60,000 nucleotides of DNA from Tubulanus polymorphus (taxonomy: Eukaryota > Nemertea > Palaeonemertea > Tubulaniformes > Tubulanidae): assembly GCF_964204645.1 (NCBI RefSeq), contig NC_134028.1, positions 14,561,263 through 14,621,262 on the forward strand, in the 5' to 3' direction. The position numbers were made by a program, and so were the translations under genes. The notes under the pieces were generated by a model. That model did not search any database. It had not been told where the DNA came from and saw nothing but the letters and a program-made list of their open reading frames with translations. The first letter of the stretch is position 1, and every line of letters begins with the position of its first letter. Shown here piece by piece: positions 21,775 through 32,279 of the stretch.

Positions 21775-22834
21775 CGTCCGTTCGTCCGTCCGTAAACGGA
21801 ATCCAGTTATTTAGGGAAGTTTTGAAGACGCTTTAAGGTGATGTCTTGATATTTGGTTTATACATGTATCTACCCTAGACACATCTTCAGCCCAAAAACT
21901 GGCCCTGTCAGATTCAAGATGGCCGACTGGCAGCCATTGTTGTTTGCCAAAATCAGCACTTTCTACACATTTTCGAAGTTTTCAGGGGAAATTTTGAAGA
22001 CGCTTTATCAGTTACCTTGATCTTTCGTTTATATATGAATCTACCAAGGGCCCATCAGCATAAAAATTGGGTCGATCTGACTCAAGATGGCTGTCCTATG
22101 ACCTTTTTAGTGCCCAAAAATGTCGATTTTGGCCAGAATTCTATGTCCTGTAGCTTCCTACTGGTTTGCCGTTTCTCATTGCAATTTGTGATGGGTATTC
22201 TTTGGAAAAGGATGTTTTATTCCTGAGACAGGTATTTTTGATCAGCCAATTATGACGCAATTGGCGGCCATCTTGGTGTCATCAGTACTCATTCGTAGGT
22301 GGGAAAAAGTTTTTCAACATTATATTGATACCTAAGCATATTTTGTTGCCACAATGAATTAGAAAAGTGTAGCTTATAACGTGTTCTATGATTTTGATGA
22401 GTTTCAAGGTCATTGGTTTTTGTTTATGGCCACCAGGGGGCATTGAATAATACAGTAACTAAGTATTTCTATATTATATTTATATCTATGCATATTTTGT
22501 TACCACTATCAATTGCAAAGTTGAAGCTCATGACATCTTCCACATTTTGGTGAGTTTTAAGGACAAAGGTTATTGTATATGGTCACCAGGGGGCGTTGAA
22601 TAGTAGAATAACTTAGTATTTTCTTATTAGATTGGTACCTAGGCATATTTTGTTACCATGATCAATTGCAAAGTTGTATTTCATTGTAGCTGCTGACATG
22701 TTCTATGATTTTGGTGGGTGTCAAGGTAATTGGTTTTTGTATATGGTCACTAGGGGGCGTTATTGAAATTGTTAGATTGTTGAGCATTTGAAACCACTTC
22801 CCAAGTGGGCATGGTGTCCCTGGACCCCTAGTTC
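21775..22834 (+). repeat. Repeat family A, copy 2 (fullest copy)
   Basis: This is about 1.06 kb, beginning at CGTCCGTCCGTAAACGG and ending GGACCCCTAGTTC. A non-tandem 5' half has two related blocks (GTTTTGAAGACGCTTT at about 21815 and again near 21985, and GATGGC(C/T)G words). The 3' half has three units with CTCF-like words: CCACCAGGGGGCATT (22430-22444), TCACCAGGGGGCGTT (22583-22597) and TCACTAGGGGGCGTT (22747-22761). Spacing is 153 and 164 bp. Confidence 0.85.
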
Positions 22835-23044
22835 ATATATTGGTTGAAACGTGACTGTCATGTTTGATATTGCTGCTTGAAATCAAATCAGTATCTACCT
22901 TTTGGGGTCTACCTATGCATGAGGTAGACTAATGTGGTAATATGTCAGAGGCTTATGCCATATTAGACCAGTGATTGAAAATCACAAAATCACAAAGAAA
23001 TGTCAATGTAATGTATTTTTACTAGATCGATACTTTTTATGCAT
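22835..23044. other. Spacer between inverted family A copies
   Basis: 210 bp of AT-rich sequence between two family A copies facing each other by their CCTAGTT ends. No coding sequence. Confidence 0.6.
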
Positions 23045-23529
23045 AACTAGGGGTCCAGGGACGCCATGCCCACTGGGGAAGTGGTTTCAAATGTTCAACA
23101 ATCTAACAATTTCAATATTCAATGCACCGTGGTGACTATATACAAAACCAATGACCTTGAAACTTACCACAATCATAGAACATGTCGGCAGCTACGATTT
23201 AGTAATTGATTGTGATAATAAAATATGCCTCCTTACCAATTTAATATGGAAATACTAAGTTATTCTACTATTCAACGCCCCCTGGTGACCATATGCAAAA
23301 CCCAATGACCTTGAAACCCACAACAATCATAGAACATGTCATGAGCTACAACTTTGCAATTGATTGTGGTAACAAAATATGCATAGGTACAAATATGATA
23401 TAGAAATACTAAGATATTGTATTATTCAATGCCCCCTGGTGGCCACATACAAAAACCAATGACCTTGAAACTCACCAATATCATAGAACATGTTATAAGC
23501 TAAAACTTTCTAATTCATTGTGGTAACAA
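23045..23529 (-). repeat. Repeat family A, copy 3, first part (- strand)
   Basis: Reverse complement of the 3' part of copy 2, beginning AACTAGGGGTCCAGGGAC. CTCF-like words in reverse: 23274-23288 and 23428-23442. A third at about 23124-23136 has decayed to CACCGTGGTGA. It is interrupted at 23529 by the Gypsy element and resumes at 31014. Confidence 0.85.
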
Positions 23530-23914
23530 TGTGACGGGGCTTTCTTGTAAATCCTCTATATGCCTCGTCCGTCCGGAGGTCCACTCCATCGACCAACATT
23601 AAACAACAACGAAAGACCAGCGGGAACAGTGTAAATCACATCAACATATATTTCACAGAGTGGTTGCCTGGAAGGCGACCGCCAACAAACTAACCAATAA
23701 ATATTACACATGATAAATAATTAAGTCAGAATCATCCAAAGCTTTCTTACCTGCGGGAACAGTGTAAATCACATCAACATATATTTCACAGAGTGGTTGC
23801 CTGGAAGGCGACCGCCAACAAACTAACACTGTTCCCGCCAAAACTTCAAACTATATACAGACCATGAAGGTGGCAGCACCGAACGGAGGCTATCAATTAT
23901 ACCGCCGAATAACA
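23530..23914 (-). repeat. Gypsy 3' LTR
   Basis: In element orientation it runs from TGTTATTCGGCGG to GCCCCGTCACA. It contains two copies of a block of about 75 bp (about 23615-23697 and 23752-23828) with GGGAACAGTGTAAATCACAT, CACAGAGTGGTTGCCTGG and GGCGACCGCCAAC. Compared with the 5' LTR it lacks about 12 bp near its outer start. Confidence 0.9.
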
Positions 23915-23935
23915 CCCTCCCTTAACGTCAAGAAT
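23915..23935 (-). promoter_or_regulatory. Polypurine tract of Gypsy element
   Basis: Directly upstream of the 3' LTR in element orientation the sequence is TTAAGGGAGGG followed by TGTTATTCGG. This is the expected position and composition of a plus-strand primer. Confidence 0.75.
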
Positions 23936-24481
23936 TTTCGTCCCCGAAATAAGTGACATAAACAGGATGTCGTTTCAGCAATCTAACATTTTTAAAAAAA
24001 ATCCCTACCTTCCAGACGGTCGGACGGAACGCAGCGAAAAATCATTCAGAACAAAGCACAGATTACCGACCAAGAACTACAAGCTCTTAATTGATAGTGA
24101 CTTAATAGAATTTACATAAACAAAATCCAAACCACTCCCACAGTCATTTATAATACTAATCTAAGAATTTCACTTCAATCTTTTACACCAAGTTTGACAT
24201 ACAGACGTGTAACTTCCATCACACACATAAATTAATATATATATTGAAAGACCCGGCATATATACCACCCTTCCAAAGAAAATCTGTCCCCAGATCGAGA
24301 TAAATAAACACATAAGAAGCGATGTAGCTTCAAAGAATTTGTTGTATTTCACGACTTCATCTTATAGACATCACATAGGCTAAATGAAGAGAAAAGAAAA
24401 AAACCCAAAATGAATTAAAACGCACAACACAAAATAATGGATATACATGTTTCAATAACCCGGACATGACATACAAAATAC

Positions 24482-24763
24482 TTATTCACATAGTTTCAAG
24501 ACCGCTGCCAACAGAGTCGGATTTCCGCTTATCCAAGCATCCTTGCTTGCCAATAACAAAGTATCCAGCTTCTGTTGCCATGAAGGACCTACCGTTAAAG
24601 CGCCAACCTGATAGTCAGCAAACCGTTCAGGCATACGTCTTACTCTTGTAGGACGATCGGCAAGGGCTGGACGCACGGAAATATCTGGTGATTGCACCTC
24701 ATTAGATGGATCGACCTCTAGCCTAATCTCATCAAAAGGTAGCCTAATCTCATCAAAAGGCAC
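24482..24763 (-). pseudogene. Gypsy Pol C-terminal tail
   Basis: The minus-strand frame ends in a basic segment (RPTRVRRMPERFADYQVG), of the arginine-rich PERF/DY type often found at the end of Gypsy Pol proteins. A repeated PFDEIRL segment marks a short duplication (24720-24760). It is frameshifted from the preceding integrase C-terminal piece. Confidence 0.6.
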
Positions 24764-24789
24764 GTCCGCAACAAGAGACGCATCAACAC

Positions 24790-25620
24790 CTAGCGGACTG
24801 ACGTTGGGCCTAGTCTCATCAGGAGAAACGCTCTCAACGGGGGGGGCGATTCAACAACAGAATGACTTTCCGGACTCACGTCCGATGCGACTACAGATAA
24901 AGTAGATTCGTCGTCGGGGGCGTCCACTGTTAATGAACGAGGGATACCAGACAATTCCTCATTAAGAGGAAAAGTCCCCTTAGAAGCTCCCCGATCGAAC
25001 AAGATAAACTCATCGGTCCCATCACAACTCGTGCTGACCGACTCCGCAGGCTCAACAAAACTAGTCTTGTCTCTCCTTATCCCGGGACCATGTTTTCCAA
25101 CTTCAACAACCTCAGAGCTACGATTTGGACGCAGAGTAACTGAAAGGAACAACAGCAAGTTGCGATGAAGCATCCTCGTCTTACCAGACACAGTGTCTCT
25201 AACCACGTAGACGGGTATATCCGTATTAGGCTGGGATACAATCACATATGGATTTTCTTCCCACTTGTCCCCGAGTTTATTGCGTCCCTTAATGCCTACA
25301 CGATTCACCAAAACGAAGTCACCCACAGAGAGCGAAACACCACGAACCCTGGAATTATAGTTTTTCTTTGAATTCTCGGCTGACTCCGCTGACTTTACTT
25401 TGGCCTGAGCCCATAAAGAATTAAACTCCTCCTGAAGAGTAGCTGTATACTGCCGAGAAGGCTTGCTTAATCGTCTACAGGCAGAATCGGACTCCTGCCA
25501 AACATTAAGCGATAAGGCGAAAAAACCAGTGGACTCGTGAGGCGTACAATTGTACATAAACAGAACCGAAGACAAATGATCTTTCCATGCAATTTTCTTT
25601 GCAGGTTCCAAAAGACCCAA
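24790..25620 (-). pseudogene. Gypsy integrase C-terminal part
   Basis: The reading starts in the post-catalytic helix region (WKDHLSSVLFMYNCTPHEST) and includes a chromatin/DNA-binding type C-terminal domain: VGDFVLVNRVG, KLGDKWEENPYVIV, VYVVRDTVSGKTR. These match the small barrel after the integrase core of Ty3/Gypsy elements. It is separated from the catalytic core by a frameshift and a short loss around 25620-25700 that removes the conserved segment after the SRTT motif. A long acidic/serine-rich linker follows. Confidence 0.85.
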
Positions 25621-25647
25621 ACGTTGATTAAAGTTGAATTAAAGCGC

Positions 25648-26898
25648 TCACAAGCACCGCGTAGTGCGCGATTTCTCGATGCCGAAAATCGAACATAATT
25701 CCTTTATGAGACCGCTTTCAAAGTTCGCACCTTGATCAGAGTAAATCCTCTTAGGGATTCCAAACTTTGAAATGAAAGAATCAAATAGAACACGGGCCGT
25801 TGTTCGTGTAGTCTGGTTCCGTGTCGCAACAGCTAAAGCATACTTAGTGAAATGGTCAGTGATAACTAAAACATTCTCAAAACCACCTGTGCATTTGTCT
25901 AAAGTTAAGAAATCAAGACACACCACCTCCAAAGGCTCAGACGTGGTGATAGGAACTAAAGTTGCCTGTTGTAAAGGAGTAGGAGCTTTATGGATAACAC
26001 AACGCGAACAACTTCTAATGTATCGGTCAATATCTGAAAACATCCCCGGCCAGAAAAATCTCTCACGAATCATACCCAGCGTTTTATCGCGACCCTGATG
26101 ACCTAGGTCATCATGCAACATCTTGCAAACAAAAGAGATCTCAGCAGACAGTGAAACAACTTTTAAAATTTCGGATTCGTCCTCGACAACTCGACGACAT
26201 AATAAACCATCGCTCATAGCGTAGTTATATTTCTGCCATTTCCGATCCAACCGAGAAAACGGCACGTAACGACCAACTGACTTGATCTGCTTGACAATAC
26301 AATGGATATCCGGTTCAGCTTCTTGAGCCGCCATGAGATCACGCCAAGGAAAACCCAGGCCGTTCACGGGTTGATCAAGTTTGTCATCAACAAAGTGCAC
26401 TGGTGTAGCTACCGCTGAATGACACAGAGCATCCACCGCTAATGGTGAAACGTGAACTTGTCGACTCAATGCGTCCGCATCAATGTTGCACTTTCCGGAC
26501 AAATACTCAAGCGACAAATTGCAAATGGACAGAGCATGGAGCCACCTCTGACTCATAGCGTCCAATTTCGCCAAAGAAAGAACATATGTTAATGGGTTAC
26601 TGTCGGTCTTAGCGACGCACTCGTTGCCGTACAAATAATCATAGAACACCTCACTGACAGCCCACTTGAGAGCGAGGAATTCAAGTTTATGTATAGGATA
26701 CTTTCGCTCGGCATCTTTTAAACAGCGACTAGCGAAAGCGATCGGTCTCAGATTTCCGTCCTGGCGTTGGTACAAACACGCACCAAGCCCGTTAAGAGAA
26801 GCGTCCGTATGAAGCTCAAACGGAAGTTTATAATCAGCGTAAGCCAAAACCGGAGGCTCAGAAAGTACTGACTTTAGTTGGTCAAAAGCTTTAGACAT
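25648..26898 (-). pseudogene. Gypsy RNase H and integrase core
   Basis: The order along the frame is: RNase H (LHTDASLNGLGACLYQ with the first Asp; KLEFLALKWAV with the Glu; TDSNPLTYVL with the next Asp; DALSRQ), a linker, the zinc-binding HHCC domain (H-x3-H in HDDLGHQGRDKT; C-x2-C in SCSRCVIHKA), and the integrase core with Asp in CLDFLTLDK, Asp in YSDQGANFES and Glu in KELCSIFG. This is the normal order in Ty3/Gypsy Pol. The usual TDNNPL is TDSNPL here. The frame opens after a frameshift near 26900 and closes at the junction in the integrase core. Confidence 0.92.
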
Positions 26899-27395
26899 TT
26901 AGGCAACCCCTTCAAAAGATCATTTAGAGGTTTTGCAATAGTTGAAAAACCCTTCACGAAGCGACGATAATACAAGGCAAATCCTAAGAAGCTACGGAGT
27001 TCCGCAACAGTCGAGGGAACAACCCAGTCTCGGATAGCCTGAGTTTTCTTGGGGTCGGATTCAATACCAGCCACTGACACGATGTGTCCCAGGTACAAAA
27101 TTTTTTCGCGAAAAAAAGTACACTTTGAGGGCTTTAACTTGAGCCCGGCCTGTTGAAGCTTCCTAAACACGTCAGACAGACGCACGATATGCTCATCAAT
27201 GGTGTCACTAAAAACAATTATATCGTCAATATAAACAAGACATTCCTGGAGATTTAATTCGCCTAAACAATTCTCCATTAGACGTTGGAACGTGGTTGGT
27301 GCTCCCGTTAACCCAAAAGGCATTACATTGTATTCAAAAAATCCGAACCCCGGACCAACAGTAAAAGCTGTACATTCACGATGCTCTGGTGCCAT
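26874..27395 (-). pseudogene. Gypsy reverse transcriptase, palm and thumb
   Basis: It encodes [20 protein letters not shown], the catalytic [25 protein letters not shown] and [17 protein letters not shown] motifs B to E and the thumb region in order. The catalytic Asp pair is intact. It is separated from the N-terminal half of RT by one in-frame TAA just downstream of LDLKSG, where a Tyr codon is usual. It ends in a frameshift or short deletion before RNase H. Confidence 0.92.
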
Positions 27396-27407
27396 GCTTA
27401 CTTGCCG

Positions 27408-27710
27408 TTAACCGCTCTTGAGGTCAAGGCATGAAAAGTAAGTGGAACCAGCTAGTGCACCCAGCTGCTCGTCAATCCTAGGGAGGCTATACCTGTCAGG
27501 AATGGTTCTCTTGTTCAACTCACGGTAGTCTATACAGAACCTAAGTTCTCCAGTTTTCTTCCGAACAAGAACTATAGGAGACGCAAACGCACTGTTGGAC
27601 GGGCGTATCACACCTGCTTCCAACATCATGCGCAGATGTTCCCTGACTTCATTAACCATCGCTGGAGGAATCTTCCGATACCTCTGATGAACAGGAGTAG
27701 GATCAGACAT
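27408..27710 (-). pseudogene. Gypsy reverse transcriptase, fingers
   Basis: The N-terminal half of RT: IRPSNSAFASPIVLVRKK, LRFCIDYRELNKRT and YFSCLDLKSG, with the first catalytic Asp (motif A) in CLDL. The frame closes at the nonsense codon that separates it from the palm. An upstream frame change separates it from the protease/linker frame. Confidence 0.92.
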
Positions 27711-27722
27711 GTTAATCCTGTG

Positions 27723-28640
27723 TTATATTAAACTCGTATGTCCCATGTCGAGATCACTCATTGCGAAAATAGATCGCCACATCCACAGCAGATCTTCGAG
27801 TTTCGATTTAGCCTCAGGTATTACGCCATCCATTTGGAACAGTTTTATAAAATCCTCGCGCGACAAAGATGCGTGCCAAGGTTTTTGAGGAGCAACATTA
27901 TCGTTAGAGACTTCCGAAGGAGGAGGAGGAGGAGTAGGAGTATCAAGATCCGGCGTAGCATCACCGATGCCCGAAGGACTAATCTCCTCCGATACAAACC
28001 TGCGCCCCGCCACGAAATCGACAGGTACGGCACAAGCAATAATCACTCTGGCCTGAATCGACACATCACGGCGGGATGGGTTTCGCACCCGTACTACCTT
28101 GCGATTGCATACCACGGAACAGGCTTCCTGCGCTGTAGGTACTACATACAGGCTGCTGGGAATCTGACTACCTTCGGAAGTGATCATATATAACCCTTCC
28201 GGCCCTTTAATCCGAGCCAACCCATGTATGGTAATTTCAGCCCCGGCTGGCACAGAGATTGCCTTAGTCAATTTAACCGATTCGGAAATGTTGTTACAAC
28301 ATATAGCGTCCGCTGCAGCCCAGGCCGGCGACAAGGTCGAAAAATCCTTGACCCGGTCCAGCACATTGGTGCCAATCAAAGCAGGTACCTTCTCATGGTA
28401 GTCGGTACTATCAACAACAAGCATAGGGATTTCCATTTCCAAATCAGCTGCTTGCAACCGAGCAACGACATAACCGGAATATGGCAAGACCGCAGCACCC
28501 GCGGTCGTTACCTCAAGAAAATCAGCTACTGGCTGCACAGGGACTTCGGGTTTTTTTGGAGGCACCACAGACTTGAAATCTCTCCGTTCCGTTTCCCCTT
28601 CAATCTTACTAGCCTCTGTTACGATCTCGTAATAGGTCGC
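27723..28640 (-). pseudogene. Gypsy protease remnant and linker
   Basis: The frame carries the second half of a retropepsin (LPYSGYVVARLQ, then VPALIGTNVLD, the hydrophobic-G-T-N block near the end of the fold). It lacks the catalytic D-(S/T)-G loop and any CCHC zinc knuckle. After ETERRDFKSVVPPKKPE it jumps straight into ADFLEVTTAG, so the knuckles and the first half of the protease appear to be deleted. A linker to RT follows with a proline tract (PTPPPPPSEV) and KLEDLLWMWRSIFA before RT. Confidence 0.8.
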
Positions 28641-29240
28641 GTTGGAATGAAAGAGAAAGCGTTGGAAAGAATGAAAGTGTTCCCATGCGCACCATCTCAT
28701 TACGGAGACCACGCCAAAACTGACCACGTAGTGTCTCGGAACCGACAGCGCCTGCTCCTGGCAGACCACGGACACGAGAAGCTACATCCTCAAGCCTACA
28801 AGACCACTGAGCCACTGACTCATCCGCCTTCTGCGACATCATATAAAACTGGGCTAAGCCTTCCTCTAACGAAAAGACCACAATTAAACAGAACAGCCAC
28901 AGCATCCCCTCTGAGGAATCTGCGCATGGCTTGAAGAATTGAATCCTGACCATAACTTTCGTCTCGTAGCAGCGCTTGAACCTCAAGCTTCCACTGCCTA
29001 AAGGTACGGTCTCCTTTGGAGACACTCTCGCCAGAAAAAGTACCTAACCTGGGCGCTTGAATGGCGAAAGTTTTCTCGACCCGTTGTGGCTGTAAATTAA
29101 AAGACAAACCGGGAAGCGGCTGCTTAACTGGAGTAGAACTTCGAAGGTTACAAGGTTGGGAGGACTTTCCCCTGCTAATCAGCTCATAAACTAGACGCTG
29201 CTGGTCGTCTTTGTCCAATTATCCAAAAGCTTTATAAACC
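28609..29240 (-). pseudogene. Gypsy Gag capsid region, PNMA-like
   Basis: One frame (28820-29240) encodes LDKDDQQRLVYELIS and RLGTFSGESVSKGDRTFRQW, then RDESYGQDSILQAMRRFLRG, a pattern close to PNMA-type capsid domains. A second frame (from about 28870 down to 28609) continues with AQFYMMSQKADESVAQWSCR, LEDVASRVRG and FWRGLRNEMVRM. The switch between frames marks a frameshift near 28870. An in-frame TAA just before LDKDD separates this from the N-terminal domain. No zinc knuckle follows. Confidence 0.8.
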
Positions 29241-29260
29241 GTGTTAAAAGTCACGTCATT

Positions 29261-29620
29261 TTAAAAATCAGGTTTATTTTCATTTTCCTCAACCGTCACC
29301 TGACGTAGTTCCCCATCTTCTACCCCATTAAAGACACGAAAAAGAAACTTTTCTTGTTCTCTTTTTGCAAAAGCCGCACACATAGCTCCCCCCTGCTCAA
29401 GGTTGGTACTTTGCGCTTGCGAATTGAAAAATGCCATCGCTTGGCTCGCCACGCATCCGGAAGGAAAAAGCACATAAAACCCCTCTACCGCTGAGCCGTG
29501 TACAGCTACCACGGGGAAACTCTGGAAGGCTACTCTTATATCATTGGCCGTATAATGAGACCCTATCCCCGAAATAATAACTACCTTCGCGTGAAATGCC
29601 ATTTTCAAGTACTGCATAAG
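29261..29620 (-). pseudogene. Gypsy Gag N-terminal domain, possible RRM-like fold
   Basis: From the ATG in YLKMAFHAKV the frame reads KVVIISGIGSHYTANDIRVA, then FPVVAVHG, GFYVLFPSG and SQAMAFFNSQAQS, an alternation of strands and helices like an RRM. It ends KPDF before a stop. PNMA proteins are also described with an N-terminal RRM-like domain before the capsid, so this would be the matching part of Gag. Fold assignment is by eye only. Confidence 0.5.
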
Positions 29621-29713
29621 CAACAACACCACGTAAATAATACAGGTACGTAACATACAACCAAAACTACCTGTGTCTAGTACCCAGAGCAATTCAACAT
29701 AATATTCATCCAC

Positions 29714-30620
29714 TGAATAACTGATTCCTCAGTTTACATGCATACAAAAGAAAAGCAAAATAGAAACTTGTCTTTGATCACAAGATGCACGTGCAAAAAT
29801 CAATGCGAACGATCACAACACTCAATAACAACAAATAAGCAACAAAAAAAAACAGAAACAGAGAAAGAAGAAAAAGAACCGATTTACTGAAGAATAATCA
29901 AAAGCGAAATAATAAAAAGAATAATGATAAATAAATGAATAATAAATAGACGAATAAACGAGCAATTAACGCTCCATTTCCTAGCTATCTAGCACAAGAA
30001 TAAGCATTCAGCCACCGCTTTGCAATTTCCACAACCAAGCGAACAAAACGCAAAATAAATTGAAATCACACTGAAACCCAGCGTAGAATTGGAAATCAAC
30101 TGAATAAAGCAAAACTTATATTAATAAGCAGAATTTAAGAGTTTTCACCTGTCACAACGAATGCGCACTGCTCCAGCAAGCTGACAAAAGAGTCGGAAAA
30201 GGATTATTTTATTTCATGCCGGCTGAATTAAATTCGCAAATATCAGCTTAACAGGGCACAAGAAACACGACAAAATACACCGTGCAACGATCTGAATACG
30301 ACTGAGCGATCCTATTGTAACCGTGTCAATATCAACGACGACTCGAGCTCCGATCCGTTGTTTGACGATCCAACCGCAGCGATAGAAACAATATTTTCCA
30401 ATTTCAAACTGCACTGAATTCCAGAACTTCAGATCACAATTGAACACTATACATATATCTCAACCAGCGTACCCAATTTAGATTCGACAAAATTTCGACA
30501 CTGTTCTGCGTATCGCGATTTCACCGCACTAGACGTTCCCGCGCTTTCCAAACGCAAATTGTAGATCCACGTATCTTCTGGTGTAGTGATGACCATCCCA
30601 AACCCAACGAGGGTGCCAAA
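29714..30620 (-). other. Gypsy 5' untranslated leader with primer-binding site
   Basis: About 0.9 kb between the 5' LTR and gag, A-rich on the + strand and without a coding pattern. Immediately after the LTR end (...CCGTCACA) the element reads TTTGGCACCCTCGTTGGG. A TGG start here fits a tRNA 3' CCA end. I do not assign the tRNA. Confidence 0.65.
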
Positions 30621-31013
30621 TGTGACGGGGCTTTCTTGTAAATCCTGTATATGCCTCATCTGTCCGGAGGTCCACTCCACCAACCAACATTAAACAACAA
30701 CGAAAGACCTGCGGGAACAGTGTAAATCACATCAACATATATTTCACAGAGTGGTTGCCTGGAAGGCGACCGCCAACAAACTAACCAATAAATATTACAC
30801 ATGAAAAATAATTAAGTCAGAATCATACAAAGCTTTCTTACCTGCGGGAACAGTGTAAATCACATCAACATATATTTCACAAAGTGGTTACCTGGAAGGC
30901 GACCGCCAACAAACACTGTTCCCGCCAAAACTTCAAACTATAAACAGACCATGAAGGTGGCAGCACCGAACGGAGGCTATCAATTATACTGCCGAATAAA
31001 CAGCCCGGCAACA
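30621..31013 (-). repeat. Gypsy 5' LTR
   Basis: 393 bp, in element orientation from TGTTGCCGGGCTGTTTATTC to GCCCCGTCACA. It has the same internal duplication of about 75 bp as the other LTR and only a modest number of substitutions between the two, so the insertion is not ancient. Confidence 0.9.
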
Positions 31014-31540
31014 ACAAAATATGCTTAGGTATCAATATAATGTCGAAAAACTTTTTCCCACCAACGAATGTCTACTGATGACACCCGGATGGCCGCCAAT
31101 AGCTTCATAATTGGCTGATCAAAAATACCTGCCTCAGGTATAAAAAATCCCTTTCCAAAGAATACCCATCAGCAATTGCAATGAGAAATGGCAAACCAGT
31201 AGGAAGCTACAGGACCTATAATTATGGCCAGTCTGACATTTTTGGGCACTAAAAAGGTCATAGGACAGCCATCTTGAGTCAGATCGACCCAATTTTTCTC
31301 ATGCTGATGGGCCCTTGGTAGATTCAATTATAAACGAAAGATCAAGGTAATTGATCAAAGCGTCTTCAAAATTTCCCTCGAAAACTTCGAAAATATGTAA
31401 AAAGTGCTGATTTTGGAGAACAACAATGGCTGCCAGTCGGTCATCTTGATTCTGACAGGGCCAAATATCAAGACATTACATTGAATCGTCTTAAAAACTT
31501 CCCAAAATAACTGGATTCGTGTAGGAAGGACGGATGACGG
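31014..31540 (-). repeat. Repeat family A, copy 3, second part (- strand)
   Basis: Resumes after the Gypsy insertion with ACAAAATATGCTTAGG and runs back through the 5' half of the family (CCAAGGGCCCATCAGC in reverse, the GAAGACGCTTT block in reverse), ending near the GGACGGATGACGGATGA tip at 31530-31550. Confidence 0.85.
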
Positions 31541-31559
31541 ATGAAAAGTCCCGAGTGGG

Positions 31560-32275
31560 CTAAAAATTGGGATTGTGTACATAATAACAGAATGGTCCGT
31601 CAAATCACACCAATCATGGTACAATGTGGTTAAATGTTGCGAGCAATAGAAAGAAGTATTACGACAGTAGCTCATGACATGGGTTTCATATATTTATGGA
31701 GACAAATTTTATTTACCACAACTGATGATGTAAAATATGGCACTCCTCTTGCAGAGGTTTTTCCAGAGGGAAGCCGCTGTAAAATTTTCAGCTTTAAACT
31801 CCTGCTTCCGGAGGGGACTTAGGTAAATCTTGTAATAACACTGTAACAATACAGGGAAGCATTAATCATATCATAATAAAATCGTCATTAGCAATATTAA
31901 TGTGATATAAATCTATGAATGGGAAAGCGTCTCTTGATGAATGAGAAAGCAAGTAATTTATACCAAAACAAACAGTGTGGGAAAGCATACTGATAATATA
32001 CTGTTCACACTAGGATTTCAGTATGGTGCTAAGCGTTTACACTAGGAAATTATTCAAGGCCTATTAGCGGCTTATTCAATTCCGTAAATATGCAGCTTAT
32101 TAAGCGCGGAATGCAAACGTGCCAAAAATGAGCTGCCGCATATTTTCAGTAGTGTGAACGCAGATTCGATGCTTTGCTAGCTGCATATTTACATCCGCGT
32201 AGTACAATACATTCAACACTAATAACACTCCCCTCTATCGGCACACCGGGTGACTACTATAAGCCTACAGGGTTC
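31560..32275. other. Intron sequence, nothing recognised
   Basis: No coding pattern. Several short words recur around 32000-32160 (GTTCACACTAGG and TTTACACTAGG, and inverted CTGCATATTTAC), which may be a decayed small inverted element. Confidence 0.4.
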
Positions 32276-32279
32276 AGCG

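Larger units (their letters stand above)
23530..31013 (-). mobile_element. Ty3/Gypsy LTR retrotransposon, degenerate, 7.48 kb
   Basis: LTRs of 385 and 393 bp lie in direct orientation, and the coding order on the minus strand is gag, protease remnant, RT, RNase H, integrase. The 4-bp target duplication ACAA lies at 23526-23529 and 31014-31017. Removing the element restores the family A sequence GGTAACAAAATATGC seen in other copies. Every major domain is separated from the next by a stop, frameshift or deletion, so this copy cannot make its proteins. Gag resembles the PNMA type. Codon and domain content otherwise match common invertebrate Gypsy lineages. Confidence 0.93.

Noticed and set aside
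27845-28039. Small minus-strand frame with a Leu-run (LLLLLLLL)
   Set aside because: An out-of-frame reading of the proline-codon tract in the Gypsy linker, not a membrane protein.
27738-28934. Long + strand open frames opposite the Gypsy gag/pol region
   Set aside because: They are antisense shadows of the minus-strand gag and protease frames; their translations have no domain character.
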